Shown: positions 48,550 through 58,843, numbered from the stretch's first letter. The stretch is DNA of 64,000 nucleotides from Schaalia dentiphila ATCC 17982 (GCF_000154225.1 NZ_DS264586.1:1084527-1148526); one strand, 5' to 3'. Made by a program: numbers and translations. Notes: generated by a model not told the origin, from the letters alone.

Positions 48550-48721
48550 ACAGCGGGAATACACCGCGATGGACCCCACTGGAGCGGCCCGGCACTGCCT
48601 GCACGATCACAGGATGTTGCGCTGACAGTGAGAATCCCGTCCTTCCTGGAACAGGCGAGCGTTTGTGTGGCACGCTTATAGTGGAATCGCTCGCGTAGCT
48701 TCGATACGAAAAGAGGACACG

Positions 48722-49276
48722 GTGGACGCCACCGATATGGGTAACGACCTGAAGGAAATCCTGGTCACCGCCGAGGATATGGACCGTCGGCTCGGCGAAA
48801 TGGCCGAGCAGATCGACCGCGACTACGCGGGCGAAGAACTGCTGATCGTCGGCGTCCTGCGCGGCGCCGTCATGGTCATGGCGGACCTGTCCCGCAAGCT
48901 GCACACCCCCCTCGAGATGGACTGGATGGCCGTGTCCTCCTACGGTTCCGGCACCAAGACCTCGGGCGTCGTGCGCATCCTGAAGGACCTCGACCAGGAC
49001 GTGGCCGGACGCCACGTGCTGATCGTCGAGGACATTATCGATTCGGGCCTAACCCTGTCCTGGCTGCAGGCCAATCTGCTCGGACGAGGTGCCGCCTCCG
49101 TCAAGATCGCGACCGCCCTGCGTAAGCCGGAGGCTGCCAAGGTCGACGTGGACGTTGCCTACGTGGGCTTCGATATTCCCGACGAGTTCGTCGTCGGCTA
49201 CGGCCTGGATTACGCGGAAAAGTACCGTAATTTGCCTTTCGTCGGCACGCTGCAGCCGCACGTCTACAACAACTGA
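48722..49276 (+). CDS. hpt: Hypoxanthine phosphoribosyltransferase
   Basis: GTG 48722 follows AGAGGA and gives 184 residues; ATG 48737 is a possible alternative. The PRPP-binding loop is VLIVEDIIDSGLTL and the flexible loop region is SYGSGTKTSG. It salvages hypoxanthine and guanine to IMP and GMP. A TATAGT -10-like box lies at 48677-48682 with a poor -35, so hpt may start its own transcript that also reads ftsH. The gap to tilS is 172 bases. Confidence 0.96.
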   Translation: MDATDMGNDLKEILVTAEDMDRRLGEMAEQIDRDYAGEELLIVGVLRGAVMVMADLSRKLHTPLEMDWMAVSSYGSGTKTSGVVRILKDLDQDVAGRHVLIVEDIIDSGLTLSWLQANLLGRGAASVKIATALRKPEAAKVDVDVAYVGFDIPDEFVVGYGLDYAEKYRNLPFVGTLQPHVYNN

Positions 49277-49301
49277 GAACGCCTACCTGTAGGGGACCCA
49301 C

Positions 49302-51338
49302 GTGAACGAGAAGATCAAGAACAAACGCCCCAGCCTGGGGTGGGTGATGGTTCCGCTCATCATGCTGCTCGCCGGTGGCTGGTTCGTGTGGGGCTTCTTC
49401 GCCCCTCGTGCCGTGACGACCTCCGAGGGCCTCGCGCTCATCTCGGGTGATACGGTCGAGCGGGTGGTCCTCAACGAGGGCACCCAGCAGGTGAATCTGA
49501 CGCTGACGGAAAACTACGTCCACCAGAGCACGGGCAGTGGCGACCGCACGGCTGATCTGGGTAAGAACGTCTACTTCACGTACTCCTACGTACAGACCAA
49601 GGAGATTCTGGACACGGTGGCCGACAAGGCCCCCGCGAAGGGCTGGAACGCGATGCGTCCCCAGTCCGGCATCCTCGGCGGCGTCGTTCAACTGCTGATC
49701 TCGCTGATGATCCTGGGCGTCGCGTTCTACTTCATCATGCGCTCCATGTCGGGTTCGCGGATGATGGGCGGCTTCACGCAGTCACGCGCTAAGGAATTCA
49801 ACCAGGAGCGCCCGGACGTCACCTTCGCGGACGTCGCCGGTGAGGACGAGGCCGTGGAGGAACTCGAGGAAATCCGCGAGTTCCTGGCCTCCCCGGACAA
49901 GTTCCACAAGGTGGGCGCACGCATCCCGCGCGGCGTCCTGCTCTACGGTCCTCCCGGAACGGGCAAGACCCTCCTCGCCAAGGCCGTCGCCGGCGAGGCG
50001 AATGCCCCCTTCTTCTCGATCTCCGGTTCGGAGTTCATGGAGCTGTACGTCGGCGTGGGTGCCTCCCGCGTGCGTGAGCTCTTCGAGCGCGCCAAGAAGA
50101 ACGCGCCGGCCATCATCTTCGTCGACGAGATCGACGCCGTGGGTCGCCACCGCGGCAGCGGCATCGGCGGCGGCAACGACGAGCGCGAGCAGACGCTCAA
50201 CCAGCTCCTCGTCGAGATGGACGGTTTCGACGAGCGCGCCAACATCATCCTGATCGCGGCGACCAACCGCCCCGACATCCTCGACCCGGCGCTGCTGCGC
50301 CCCGGGCGTTTCGACCGCCAGATCGCCGTCGAGGCCCCCGACCTGAAGGGCCGCGAGGCTATCCTGAAGGTCCACGCGCAGGGCAAGCCCCTCACCGAGC
50401 AGGTCGACCTGCGCCAGATCGCCAAGCGCACGCCCGGCTTCACTGGCGCCGACCTGGCGAACGTCCTCAACGAGGCCGCGCTGCTCACCGCGCGCTCGGA
50501 CATGCAGTTCATCGATGAGCGGGCCATCGACGAGGCCATCGATCGCGTGATCGCTGGCCCACAGAAGCGCACCCGCGTCATGAACGACCACGACAAGGCT
50601 GTGACCGCCTACCACGAGGCCGGCCACGCCTTGGCCGCCGCCGCCCTGAACTACACGGACCCGGTCACGAAGGTCACGATCCTGCCGCGCGGTCGCGCCC
50701 TGGGCTACACGATGGTCATGCCCACCGAGGATCGCTTCAATAAGACCCGCAACCAGCTCCTCGACGACCTGGTGTACGGCATGGGCGGCCGCGTCGCCGA
50801 GGAGATCGTGTTCCGCGACCCGTCGACCGGCCCTGCCAACGACATCCAGCAGGCCACGAAGACGGCCCGCGCCATGGTCACCGACTACGGCATGAGCGAC
50901 CGCATTGGCATGGTCAAGCTGGGCGACGCCGACACCGAGGCCTTCGGTCACGGGTCCGGCGAGGGTCCACGCTCGTTCTCCGACGAGACGGCCGCGATCA
51001 TCGACGAGGAGGTGCGTCGCCTCCTCGACAACGCGATGCGCGAGGCGTGGCGGATCCTGTCGGAAAACCGCGCGGTTCTGGACACCCTGGCCTCGCGCCT
51101 GCTCGAGGAGGAGACCCTCGACGAGGCGCAGCTCGCGGAGATCTTCAAGGACGTTGTCAAGGCCCCCGAGCGCCCCGTGTGGAACTACCAGTCCGATGCG
51201 GCCGTCCCCGGCGTGGTCCTGGGCCACCCCGTGGGCATTAAAGCCGAGGACGAGTGGAAGCCCGACATGGAGGAGGACGCCGAGGTGGTGCCGACCGATG
51301 CCACCGACGCCTCGGGCGTGGAAGGGGAGCAGGCGTGA
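49302..51338 (+). CDS. ftsH: ATP-dependent zinc metalloprotease FtsH
   Basis: This 678-residue membrane protease degrades damaged or short-lived membrane and soluble proteins. Two membrane segments (about 12-32 and 125-145) bracket a small outside domain. The AAA domain has GPPGTGKT (Lys222), [13 protein letters not shown] and the second region of homology [10 protein letters not shown]. The zinc site is HEAGH (His438, Glu439, His442). GTG 49302 follows AGGGGA. It overlaps folE by 4 bases (GTGA), so the two are coupled. Confidence 0.98.
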   Translation: MNEKIKNKRPSLGWVMVPLIMLLAGGWFVWGFFAPRAVTTSEGLALISGDTVERVVLNEGTQQVNLTLTENYVHQSTGSGDRTADLGKNVYFTYSYVQTKEILDTVADKAPAKGWNAMRPQSGILGGVVQLLISLMILGVAFYFIMRSMSGSRMMGGFTQSRAKEFNQERPDVTFADVAGEDEAVEELEEIREFLASPDKFHKVGARIPRGVLLYGPPGTGKTLLAKAVAGEANAPFFSISGSEFMELYVGVGASRVRELFERAKKNAPAIIFVDEIDAVGRHRGSGIGGGNDEREQTLNQLLVEMDGFDERANIILIAATNRPDILDPALLRPGRFDRQIAVEAPDLKGREAILKVHAQGKPLTEQVDLRQIAKRTPGFTGADLANVLNEAALLTARSDMQFIDERAIDEAIDRVIAGPQKRTRVMNDHDKAVTAYHEAGHALAAAALNYTDPVTKVTILPRGRALGYTMVMPTEDRFNKTRNQLLDDLVYGMGGRVAEEIVFRDPSTGPANDIQQATKTARAMVTDYGMSDRIGMVKLGDADTEAFGHGSGEGPRSFSDETAAIIDEEVRRLLDNAMREAWRILSENRAVLDTLASRLLEEETLDEAQLAEIFKDVVKAPERPVWNYQSDAAVPGVVLGHPVGIKAEDEWKPDMEEDAEVVPTDATDASGVEGEQA

Positions 51339-51904
51339 CCTACGATCCCGCTGGCGTTGAAAAGGCGTCGCGCGACCTGCTCGTCGCAATCGGTGAGGAC
51401 CCCGAGCGCGAGGGCCTGGTCGGCACTCCCGACCGCATGGCGCGCGCGTGGCGCGAGATGTGCAAGGGCCTGACCGAGGACCCGCGCGAGCACCTGCACA
51501 CCCAGTTCCACGCCGGCACCGACGAGCTGGTCCTGGTCCGCGACATCACCTTCTTCTCGGTGTGCGAGCACCACCTGCTGCCCTTCTACGGCCGCGCCCA
51601 CGTGGGCTACATCCCGCGCGGCGGCGTCGTGACGGGCCTGTCCAAGCTGGCCCGCGTGGTCGAAGGCTACGCGCGCCGCCCTCAGGTCCAGGAGCGCCTG
51701 ACTGCCCAGGTGGCTGACGCGATCGACGAAATCCTTGATCCCCAGGGCGTCATCGTCGTTATCGAGGCAGAGCACATGTGCATGTCGATGCGCGGCATCT
51801 CCAAGCCCGGCTCTTCGACCGTGACCAGCGCGCTCCGCGGCATCATGAACGACGGCGCGACCCGCGCCGAGATGATGGCCCTCGTTCTGTCCGGGAGCCG
51901 ATGA
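51335..51904 (+). CDS. folE: GTP cyclohydrolase I
   Basis: This enzyme makes dihydroneopterin triphosphate, the first step of folate synthesis. The GTG start overlaps the ftsH stop. The 189-residue protein has the zinc and active-site stretches [28 protein letters not shown] and [10 protein letters not shown]. Length and motifs are typical of bacterial FolE. It heads the folate block folE-folP-folBK. Confidence 0.97.
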   Translation: MTYDPAGVEKASRDLLVAIGEDPEREGLVGTPDRMARAWREMCKGLTEDPREHLHTQFHAGTDELVLVRDITFFSVCEHHLLPFYGRAHVGYIPRGGVVTGLSKLARVVEGYARRPQVQERLTAQVADAIDEILDPQGVIVVIEAEHMCMSMRGISKPGSSTVTSALRGIMNDGATRAEMMALVLSGSR

Positions 51905-51905
51905 C

Positions 51906-52772
51906 GTGAGTGCCCTGCCCCTGCCCGCCGCCCCGGCCTCGTCCCCGGTCCCGCCACCCCCGGCGCTGCCCGGCGGCCTGAGCCTGCCCAGCGGGCGGAC
52001 GGCGATCATGGGCATCCTCAACGTCACCCCGGATTCTTTCTCGGACGGGGGACGCTACACGGACGTCGCGGCCGCCCTGCGCCACGCGCGCGCGATGGTG
52101 GCCGCCGGAGCGGACCTCATCGACGTGGGCGGGGAGTCGACCCGCCCGAACTCGACGCGCATCAGCGCGGACGAGGAGTGGGCGCGCATCTGCACCATCG
52201 TCGAGTCCTTGGCCACTGACGGAGTCATCGTGTCGGTGGATACGCTGCACGCGTCGACGGCCCGCGAGGCCGCGCGCGTCGGTGCGGCGATTATCAACGA
52301 TGTGAGCGGCGGGCGCTGGGACCCCGAGATGAACGCTGCTGTTGCCGAATCGGGCTGCGCGTACGTCGTTCAGCACTACCGCGCGCTGCCGGGCATGCCG
52401 GGGGAGCACTTCGACTACGGGGATGACCTCGTGGGTACGCTCATCGAGCGCGTGGGGTCCCAGGTTCAAGACGCTATTGATGCTGGTGTGACAGCTGATA
52501 AAATTGTGGTCGACCCGGGCCTCGGCTTCTCGCTGACGGGCGACCAGTGCTGGCAGATTCTGCGCGAACTGCCGCGCTTCCTGCAGGGCGGATACCCCGT
52601 CCTCGTCGGCGCGTCTCGTAAGCGTTTCGTCAAGGCCCTCGACGGCGACGTGGACACGAACAGTGCGGACATCGCCGCCTACTGCGCGGCAGCTGGCGCG
52701 TGGGCCGTGCGGGTCCACGACGTAGCAGCCACCGTGGCGGCCATCGCCCGAAAGGAGAACGACGTTGACTAA
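51906..52772 (+). CDS. folP: Dihydropteroate synthase
   Basis: DHPS joins p-aminobenzoate to the pterin pyrophosphate. This 288-residue protein has the two signature motifs IMGILNVTPDSFSDGG and DVGGESTRPNS, and SRKRF near the C-terminus. GTG 51906 is one base after the folE stop. Its own end overlaps the next gene by 8 bases. Confidence 0.97.
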   Translation: MSALPLPAAPASSPVPPPPALPGGLSLPSGRTAIMGILNVTPDSFSDGGRYTDVAAALRHARAMVAAGADLIDVGGESTRPNSTRISADEEWARICTIVESLATDGVIVSVDTLHASTAREAARVGAAIINDVSGGRWDPEMNAAVAESGCAYVVQHYRALPGMPGEHFDYGDDLVGTLIERVGSQVQDAIDAGVTADKIVVDPGLGFSLTGDQCWQILRELPRFLQGGYPVLVGASRKRFVKALDGDVDTNSADIAAYCAAAGAWAVRVHDVAATVAAIARKENDVD

Positions 52773-54837
52773 CCGACGCGTCATCATCGCCCTGAAAGGA
52801 CTCGGGGCGCTGGCCAACCACGGCGTCTACGACTTTGAGCGCGACCGTAACCAGCGCTTCAGTGCGGACATCGTCATGTGGGTCGAGACCGCCGGCACCG
52901 CCGACGACATCGCCGCCACCGTCTCCTACGCGGACATTGCCGACGAGGCCATGGCCGTCCTCACCGGCACCGCCGTCGACCTCATCGAGACCCTCGCCGA
53001 GACCATCGCCTCGCACGTCATGAGCCACGAGGGCGTCGTCGGCACCGAGGTCACCGTCCACAAGCCCGACGCCCCCATCGACCACCCCTTCGCGGACGTG
53101 TCCGTGACCGTGCGCGCGGGCCAGACCGAGGCGATGCCCCTGTCGCTGTCCCTCAAGGGAGTTTACGAGGCCGAGGATGGCTCCGTCCTCACCGGCGAGA
53201 TCGAGGCCTACGGACGCGCCCAGGCCCCCAGCCCCGCCGAGCAGGAGCAGAGCGGCGCCCTGCCCACGCGTCGCGACGTCCAGGCCGCACACGCCGCGCC
53301 CGCCCACGATGCAACGCGCCCCGAGTACCTGCGCTCGCGCCGCGTCGTCCTGGCGATCGGCGGAAACCTCGGGGATGTGCCCGTCACCCTCATGCACACG
53401 GTTGAGGCGCTGTCCTACATGGAGGGCTTCCAGATCGACGACGTCTCGCCGATCATGCGTACCAAGCCCGTGCTGGCCCCCGGCCAAGCCCCCCAGCCCG
53501 ACTACTGGAACGCCGTCGTCGTCGGCTCCGCGATCGCGACCCCCGACGAGCTGTTCGCCCAGACCAGCCGCATCGAGCGCGAGCTGGGACGCGAGCGCCA
53601 CCAGCGCTGGGGCGCGCGCACCGTCGACATCGACATCATTCAGATCGAGGGCCTGGCCTCCTCCGACCCGGTCCTCACCCTGCCGCACCCGCGCGCAAAG
53701 GAACGCGCCTTCGTTCTGGCGCCCTGGATCCTGTGTGAGCCCGACGCCGTCCTCGAGGGCGTGGGCCGCGTGTCCGACCTGCTGGCCGACACCCCCGACC
53801 GCGAGGGCATCATCGACGCGGTCGACGACTGGCTGGAGGATCCCGCAGCCGTCATGGCCGACTCCGACCAGCTCCTCGCCCTGCGTGCCGAGCAGGCCAG
53901 CGCCGACATGCGCGAGCTCATCGAGGCTCTGACCGGCGAGATCAGCCAGGTCAGCGACCTCGTCACCCGCCCGGGCGAGCCCGCCGAGCCGGTGGAGATT
54001 CCCGCTGCCCACACGGTGATCGAGGACTCCGGCGACGACGTTGAGGAGGCCGCAGACTCCGAGTCGGCCCCCGAGCAGGCCGAGGAACCCGAGGCTGCCC
54101 CCGTCTCCGCCGCCGAGGCCCCTGCCCCTCGCGCCAGCATCTGGAGCCGCCTGGCCGCCGCCCAGGCTTCGGACGAGGCCTCGAGCGCCGAAGAGCCTGA
54201 GGCCAGCGAGCCAGAGCTCGACGAATCCGCGTCGCACGGCATTGACGTGCCCGACGCCGAAGCTCCGGCCGCGGACGCCGCCGCGCCGGCTGACGAAACC
54301 GACGCAGCCCCGCAGGGCGAAGCCCCCGCGGACGAGGCCCCGACCGCCCCGGCGGTGCCCGGCCCGCCCCACCGCCAGCGCCGCCGCCGCGCGGACGAAG
54401 CCAAGGCCTCGTCGCGCCCGTCCTGGCACCCCGTGTCCTCCGTGCCCGCCGACTCCCCGGCCGGCCGTATGACCCGCAAGATCGGCACCGGCACCTACAA
54501 GCCGAGCGGGACCGAAAAGCCCCGCTGGGCCCCCGTGTTCGAGTCCAAGCGAGAGGAGTCCCGCTCCAAGATCGCGCTGCCCGACTGGAACTTCTCCGTG
54601 GGTGCCTCCCACGACGTGCGCGTCGTCGACGACCGCTCTGGCCTGGGGCGCGACGACGAGGCTCCCAAGGCCACCGTGCACGCCGACGGACGTTCCACCA
54701 TCCTCGCCCCCGGGCTGCCCGACAACACCCCCGTCGGCCCCATCCCCGAGGAAGAGGCCACTCAGACTGGCATCCTGCGCCGCGTTGTCGTGCGGCCCAC
54801 GATGACGGGTGCGGTCCCCATCGTCAAGAGGCGTTAA
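52765..54837 (+). CDS. folK: Fused dihydroneopterin aldolase-HPPK with long C-terminal extension
   Basis: TTG 52765 is supported by AAGGAG 7 bases upstream. The 690-residue protein joins FolB (about 1-125; LKGLGALANHGVYDFE) to FolK (about 190-350; LAIGGNLGDVP, GRERHQRWGARTVDIDI, LPHPRAKERAFVLAPW), two successive enzymes before FolP. An extra 340 residues follow: an Ala/Glu/Pro-rich linker, then a basic and more ordered end (PAGRMTRKIGTGTYKPSG to IVKRR). I do not recognise this tail. It is in frame and GC-normal. Confidence 0.93.
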   Translation: MTNRRVIIALKGLGALANHGVYDFERDRNQRFSADIVMWVETAGTADDIAATVSYADIADEAMAVLTGTAVDLIETLAETIASHVMSHEGVVGTEVTVHKPDAPIDHPFADVSVTVRAGQTEAMPLSLSLKGVYEAEDGSVLTGEIEAYGRAQAPSPAEQEQSGALPTRRDVQAAHAAPAHDATRPEYLRSRRVVLAIGGNLGDVPVTLMHTVEALSYMEGFQIDDVSPIMRTKPVLAPGQAPQPDYWNAVVVGSAIATPDELFAQTSRIERELGRERHQRWGARTVDIDIIQIEGLASSDPVLTLPHPRAKERAFVLAPWILCEPDAVLEGVGRVSDLLADTPDREGIIDAVDDWLEDPAAVMADSDQLLALRAEQASADMRELIEALTGEISQVSDLVTRPGEPAEPVEIPAAHTVIEDSGDDVEEAADSESAPEQAEEPEAAPVSAAEAPAPRASIWSRLAAAQASDEASSAEEPEASEPELDESASHGIDVPDAEAPAADAAAPADETDAAPQGEAPADEAPTAPAVPGPPHRQRRRRADEAKASSRPSWHPVSSVPADSPAGRMTRKIGTGTYKPSGTEKPRWAPVFESKREESRSKIALPDWNFSVGASHDVRVVDDRSGLGRDDEAPKATVHADGRSTILAPGLPDNTPVGPIPEEEATQTGILRRVVVRPTMTGAVPIVKRR

Positions 54838-55317
54838 ATGAAACCCCTGTCGATCACCTGGGTGACGCTGGTCGGCTTCGTCTGTGCCCTTCTCAGCTTC
54901 CTCGGCTTCTTCGCGCACATGCGCGCGGGAGGCACCCCCATGATCGTCACGCCCGGCCCGGCCGTCGTCTTCGCGGTCGCGACCGCGCTCCTCATCTGGT
55001 CCGGCCTGGCCGTGCGCCGCCTGCGCGCCAACAAGGACACGTGGATTGACGCGATTGGCGCGATGCGGGTCGCCGTGTTCGCCAGGGCCAGCGCGATCGT
55101 TGGATCCGCGCTCGCCGGTGTCCTCATCGGTGTCATGATCGTGTCCCTCACGCAGCTCGAGGCCTCGGCGATGGTCGGCAACGCGATTGCATCGGGTCTC
55201 AGCGGCCTCGTTGGCCTTGTCTGGATTGTCGTCGCTCTTGTCGTGGAACGCTGGTGCGTGATTAACCCCGACGACGACGGATCTTCGAGCTCGCACAAGC
55301 GCAGCGCAGCAGCCTAA
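54838..55317 (+). CDS. DUF3180 membrane protein
   Basis: This 159-residue protein has four hydrophobic segments and the loop AVRRLRANKDTWIDAIGAMRVAV typical of DUF3180, here cited only as its ends AVRRLRANK and GAMRVAV. It starts at the base after the fused folate gene's stop. The family sits after folK across actinobacteria; its function is unknown. Confidence 0.88.
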   Translation: MKPLSITWVTLVGFVCALLSFLGFFAHMRAGGTPMIVTPGPAVVFAVATALLIWSGLAVRRLRANKDTWIDAIGAMRVAVFARASAIVGSALAGVLIGVMIVSLTQLEASAMVGNAIASGLSGLVGLVWIVVALVVERWCVINPDDDGSSSSHKRSAAA

Positions 55318-55395
55318 GCGCCTCGTGTGGGAGTCCTCTCGCGCGCGAAAGTGAGCCCGCCCCGAGCGTTAGTCGCGCCCCGATGGCGCGGGCCG

Positions 55396-55401
55396 GTATC
55401 G
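55396..55401 (+). promoter_or_regulatory. Possible -10 box of a leaderless transcript
   Basis: TATCGT lies 7 bases before the GTG start of the next gene, so transcription could begin at the start codon itself. No ribosome site is present. The -35 is not clear. Confidence 0.35.
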
Positions 55402-55408
55402 TGGACGC

Positions 55409-56329
55409 GTGGCTGACCAGCGTAAGAATTCCCCCCGGCGACCCTCGTCCCGTCGCTCCGTGTCCGCATCCGGACGCGCCGGCGACCGCGCCTCCCGAGC
55501 CGCAACGGGCGGTCGGGGAGCCTTGAGGCGCGCGGCGTCTTCCGCCGGCGCCTCGACGGCCAAGCGGGGGAGCGGGGCAGCCGGGCGTCGGCCTAAGAAG
55601 GCCTCCTCGGGCGGTGGACGTCCGCCCGTGAATCTGTGGCCCCGGCGCATCATCACCGGCCTGGGCCTGCTCCTCATCATCGCGCTCATCGTGTGGGGTA
55701 TCGTCGCCGCTGTGCGAGCCATCGTGGGAGCCTTTAGCGCCGCTCCTGTTCCCCAGTCGACCCCGCAGTCCGTCGTCCAGTCCGGAGCCCTCGACGCCTC
55801 CGGATACACGCTCAAGGGCGGCCAGGAGGCCACCGCCGACGGCCTGCTCACCGACGGCACCACGATCGACATTCCTGCCTGCCTGGACCGCGACATCACG
55901 GCCACCGCGAAGGCGAGCCCCGTGGCTTCTGGTTCCGCCATGCCCGTGACGCTCACGTTGGAAAACCGCGGCTCGGTCGCCTGCTCAACGTCGCTGACGC
56001 GCTTCAACCTGGCGGTGACAACCGGCGACCACCAGGTCTACGACTCCTCGCGCTGTGCCGACAGCCAGCAGTCTTCGATGACGCTGCTGCTGCGCCCGGG
56101 CGGCACCTGGTCTGGCTCGCTGAGCTGGGACGGATACGTGTACACCAACGGCTGTACGGCTCCCGCGGGCGGCGCGAGCGCCGCCGCGGCCGGCACCTAC
56201 AAGGTGGCCGTCACGATGGGCACGCGAGAAGTCGGTTCGACCGTCGTCGACGTGACGCCGGCGCCCACCCCCGCGCCCCAGTCGGGAGCGCAGTCGGGCG
56301 CCCAGTCCGGCACACAGTCGGGCCGCTAA
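55409..56329 (+). CDS. Hypothetical membrane-anchored protein with basic N-terminus
   Basis: This 306-residue protein starts with about 75 residues rich in Arg, Ser and Ala (cytoplasmic), one membrane segment (about 80-102), then an outside domain of about 150 residues with two or three cysteines (VACSTSL, SSRCADS, TNGCTAP). It ends in repeats of QSGA/QSGT. The outside domain resembles small secreted actinobacterial domains of unknown function. The GTG start has no ribosome site but a -10-like box just before it. It is convergent with disA. Confidence 0.7.
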   Translation: MADQRKNSPRRPSSRRSVSASGRAGDRASRAATGGRGALRRAASSAGASTAKRGSGAAGRRPKKASSGGGRPPVNLWPRRIITGLGLLLIIALIVWGIVAAVRAIVGAFSAAPVPQSTPQSVVQSGALDASGYTLKGGQEATADGLLTDGTTIDIPACLDRDITATAKASPVASGSAMPVTLTLENRGSVACSTSLTRFNLAVTTGDHQVYDSSRCADSQQSSMTLLLRPGGTWSGSLSWDGYVYTNGCTAPAGGASAAAAGTYKVAVTMGTREVGSTVVDVTPAPTPAPQSGAQSGAQSGTQSGR

Positions 56330-56350
56330 CGGCTGGGAGTCGGCGAGCGG

Positions 56351-57421
56351 CTACCAGCCGACGATGCCGGCGCTCACGGCCTGAGCCTGGTGGGCCAGGT
56401 TCTCCGTAATGAGCTTCGCCCGGTAGGGGCCGATCCCCTCGAGCTCCTCCAGGTCCTCAACGGTGGCCGCGCGCAGCTGCGGCAGCGAGTTGAAGTGCGC
56501 CGACACGACCTTGATGGCGCTCCACGATAGGTGCGGCACCAGAGACAGGGCGCGCACGCCGCGCGGCGTGATCTCGCGATCCAGGTCCGCGACCTCATAC
56601 ACGTCCAGGCCCAGGATGTTCGAAATCGCGGTGAGGTCCACGATGCGCTCGGAGCCGAGCGAGGACAGCTCGGCCTCGACGCGTGCCAGGTCGTCCGGGT
56701 TCGCGATGTAGTCGCGCATGACGAGGGCGCGCTCGGACGCGGAGCCGCGCACGAGGTCCTCGACCTGCAGGGCCAGCAGGCGGCCCTCCGAGCCCAGCTC
56801 CTCGAGGTACTCCGTGATCTCGGAGGTGATGCGCCGGATCATCTCCATGCGCTGCATGACGGTGGCGACGTCGCGCACGGTCGCGCTGTCGCGCATTTCC
56901 AGGATCGTGAGGGTCTGCAGGACCTCGTCGAGGCGCTGGCTGTAGCGGTCGAGCGTGTCAACCGCCAGGTTCGCGCGCGAGAGCAGGGCCTCGGGCTCCT
57001 CCACCAGGCGATGCTCGGAGCCCACGTAGATGGAGATCATGCGCATGGACGCGGACAGCGATAGCACCGGCAGGTGGGTCTGGCGGGCGGTGCGCTGCGC
57101 GGTACGGTGACGCATACCTGACTCGTCCGTGGGGATCGTTGGGTCCGGGAAGAGCTGCACGTTCGCCTTGCGGATGCGCCACTGGTTGGGATCGATGATG
57201 ACTGCGCCGTCCATCTTGCACAGCTCGCGCAGGCGCGCGGCCGTGAAAGCAACGTCGAGGTCGAAGCCGCCCGAGCACAGGGCCTGCACCTCCGGGGTGT
57301 ACCCCAGGACGATGAGAGCACCCGTGTGGGAGCGCTGGATTCGTTCCAGTCCCTCTCGCAGAGGCGTGCCGGGCGCGACTGCGCGCAGTGCGTCACGAAG
57401 GATCGCTGCATCGGACGTCAA
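56351..57421 (-). CDS. disA: DNA integrity scanning diadenylate cyclase DisA
   Basis: DisA makes cyclic di-AMP and scans DNA. The 356-residue protein has the DAC domain with KMDGAVIID and MRHRTAQRTA (RHR motif), a central helical linker, and a C-terminal helix-hairpin-helix domain (LEELEGIGPYRAKLI). It lies 36 bases downstream of radA on the same strand, the usual pairing; RadA is known to affect DisA activity in other bacteria. Confidence 0.97.
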   Translation of the reverse strand: MTSDAAILRDALRAVAPGTPLREGLERIQRSHTGALIVLGYTPEVQALCSGGFDLDVAFTAARLRELCKMDGAVIIDPNQWRIRKANVQLFPDPTIPTDESGMRHRTAQRTARQTHLPVLSLSASMRMISIYVGSEHRLVEEPEALLSRANLAVDTLDRYSQRLDEVLQTLTILEMRDSATVRDVATVMQRMEMIRRITSEITEYLEELGSEGRLLALQVEDLVRGSASERALVMRDYIANPDDLARVEAELSSLGSERIVDLTAISNILGLDVYEVADLDREITPRGVRALSLVPHLSWSAIKVVSAHFNSLPQLRAATVEDLEELEGIGPYRAKLITENLAHQAQAVSAGIVGW

Positions 57422-57457
57422 TGTGATTCCCTCCCAGAACAGTCGGTGTGATTCCTA

Positions 57458-58843
57458 TTATTGCGAGTCCGCCGGAAAAGAGACACGAATAGCCGTCGCC
57501 AGATCCGACACAGTAAACACGGTGATGCCGTCGACTCCCGACAGGTCTTCGCTGCCCTGGGCGGGCACGATCGCGCTGGAGAAGCCCAGGCGCGCGGCCT
57601 CGGCGAGGCGGCGCTGGGTGCCCGTGCAGGCGCGTACCTCGCCCGTCAGCGAGATCTCTCCGACCGCGACGAGGTCGGGGCGTGGAGGAGTGCCCTTGAG
57701 CGAGGAGACGATGGAGATGGCCATCGCCAGGTCGATCGCGGGCTCGACCGTGCGTGCACCGCCGACCGTGGAGACGTAGACGTCCGCCCCCGACGTGTCC
57801 GCGCCGATGCGGGCCTGAAGGACCGCGAGGATCATGGCGACGCGCGCGTGGTCCACGCCCGAGGTCGTGCGCCGGGGTGACCCGCCCGACGAGGGGGCGA
57901 CGAGGGACTGGATCTCCGTGGGCAGCGGCCGGCGCCCCTCCAGAGAAACGGCCGCGCACGTGCCGGGCACGCCGCGCGTCGTGCGCGACAGGAACAGGCC
58001 GGAAGGGTCGGCGAGGCCGTAGATGCCCGAGTCTGTCAGCTCGAAGCAGCCCACCTCGTCGGTGGGGCCGTAGCGGTTTTTCACCGCGCGCAGTAGGCGC
58101 AGGCGCGAATGACGGTCGCCCTCGAACTGGCAGACGACGTCCACGAGGTGTTCGAGGACGCGCGGACCGGCGATGCCGCCGTCCTTGGTCACGTGGCCGA
58201 CGAGCAGGGTGGGCAGGTCGGACTCCTTGGCGACCCGGATCAGCGAGGCCGCGACCGCGCGCACCTGCGCGACGCCGCCCGCCCCGCCCTCGACCTGGGC
58301 GGAGGAGATGGTCTGAACGGAGTCGACGATGAGCAGAGAGGGGTGTGAGGCTTCGATGTGCCCGAGGATGACGCCGAGCTCCGTCTCATCGGCGATCAGG
58401 AGGTTCGGTTCGAGCGCGCCGATGCGTTCCGCGCGCCCGCGCACCTGCGCCGCCGACTCCTCGCCCGTCACGTAGAGGACGGGGCCGCGCCCGCCCGCCG
58501 CCGCCGTGCGCGCGGCCTTAGCGGCCACGTCCAGCAGCAGCGTCGACTTACCCACGCCGGGTTCGCCCGCCAGGAGGATCACCGCGCCGGGAACGATGCC
58601 GCCGCCGAGGACCCGGTCCAGCTCGCTCACGCCCGTCGAGCGCGACGAGGCCCGCTCGCCGTCCACCTCGCCGATCGGCAGGGCGGGGCGACGCGGGGGA
58701 GTCGCGGCCGCGCGCGGCCCGCCCGAGGCCTCGCCGGCCTGGTCGACGGTGCCCCACGCCCCGCACTCGCGGCACTGGCCCACCCACTTGGGGGAGGTCC
58801 ACCCGCACTCGGAGCAGCGGTAGGTGATCTTCTCTTTCGCCAT
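57458..58843 (-). CDS. radA: DNA repair protein RadA
   Basis: ATG at 58843 (MAKEKITYRC) gives the standard 461-residue RadA. It has a C4 zinc finger (CSECG...CRECG), Walker A GEPGVGKSTLLL, the RadA-specific KNRYGP motif and a C-terminal Lon-like domain. It is a branch-migration helicase in recombination. The longer upstream frame lacks a ribosome site. It is the first gene of the radA-disA unit. Confidence 0.97.
   Translation of the reverse strand: MAKEKITYRCSECGWTSPKWVGQCRECGAWGTVDQAGEASGGPRAAATPPRRPALPIGEVDGERASSRSTGVSELDRVLGGGIVPGAVILLAGEPGVGKSTLLLDVAAKAARTAAAGGRGPVLYVTGEESAAQVRGRAERIGALEPNLLIADETELGVILGHIEASHPSLLIVDSVQTISSAQVEGGAGGVAQVRAVAASLIRVAKESDLPTLLVGHVTKDGGIAGPRVLEHLVDVVCQFEGDRHSRLRLLRAVKNRYGPTDEVGCFELTDSGIYGLADPSGLFLSRTTRGVPGTCAAVSLEGRRPLPTEIQSLVAPSSGGSPRRTTSGVDHARVAMILAVLQARIGADTSGADVYVSTVGGARTVEPAIDLAMAISIVSSLKGTPPRPDLVAVGEISLTGEVRACTGTQRRLAEAARLGFSSAIVPAQGSEDLSGVDGITVFTVSDLATAIRVSFPADSQ

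Noticed and set aside
52630..55296. 888-residue minus-strand frame antisense to the folate genes
   Set aside because: It covers three real genes on the other strand and has a Gly/Asp/Val-rich shadow composition.
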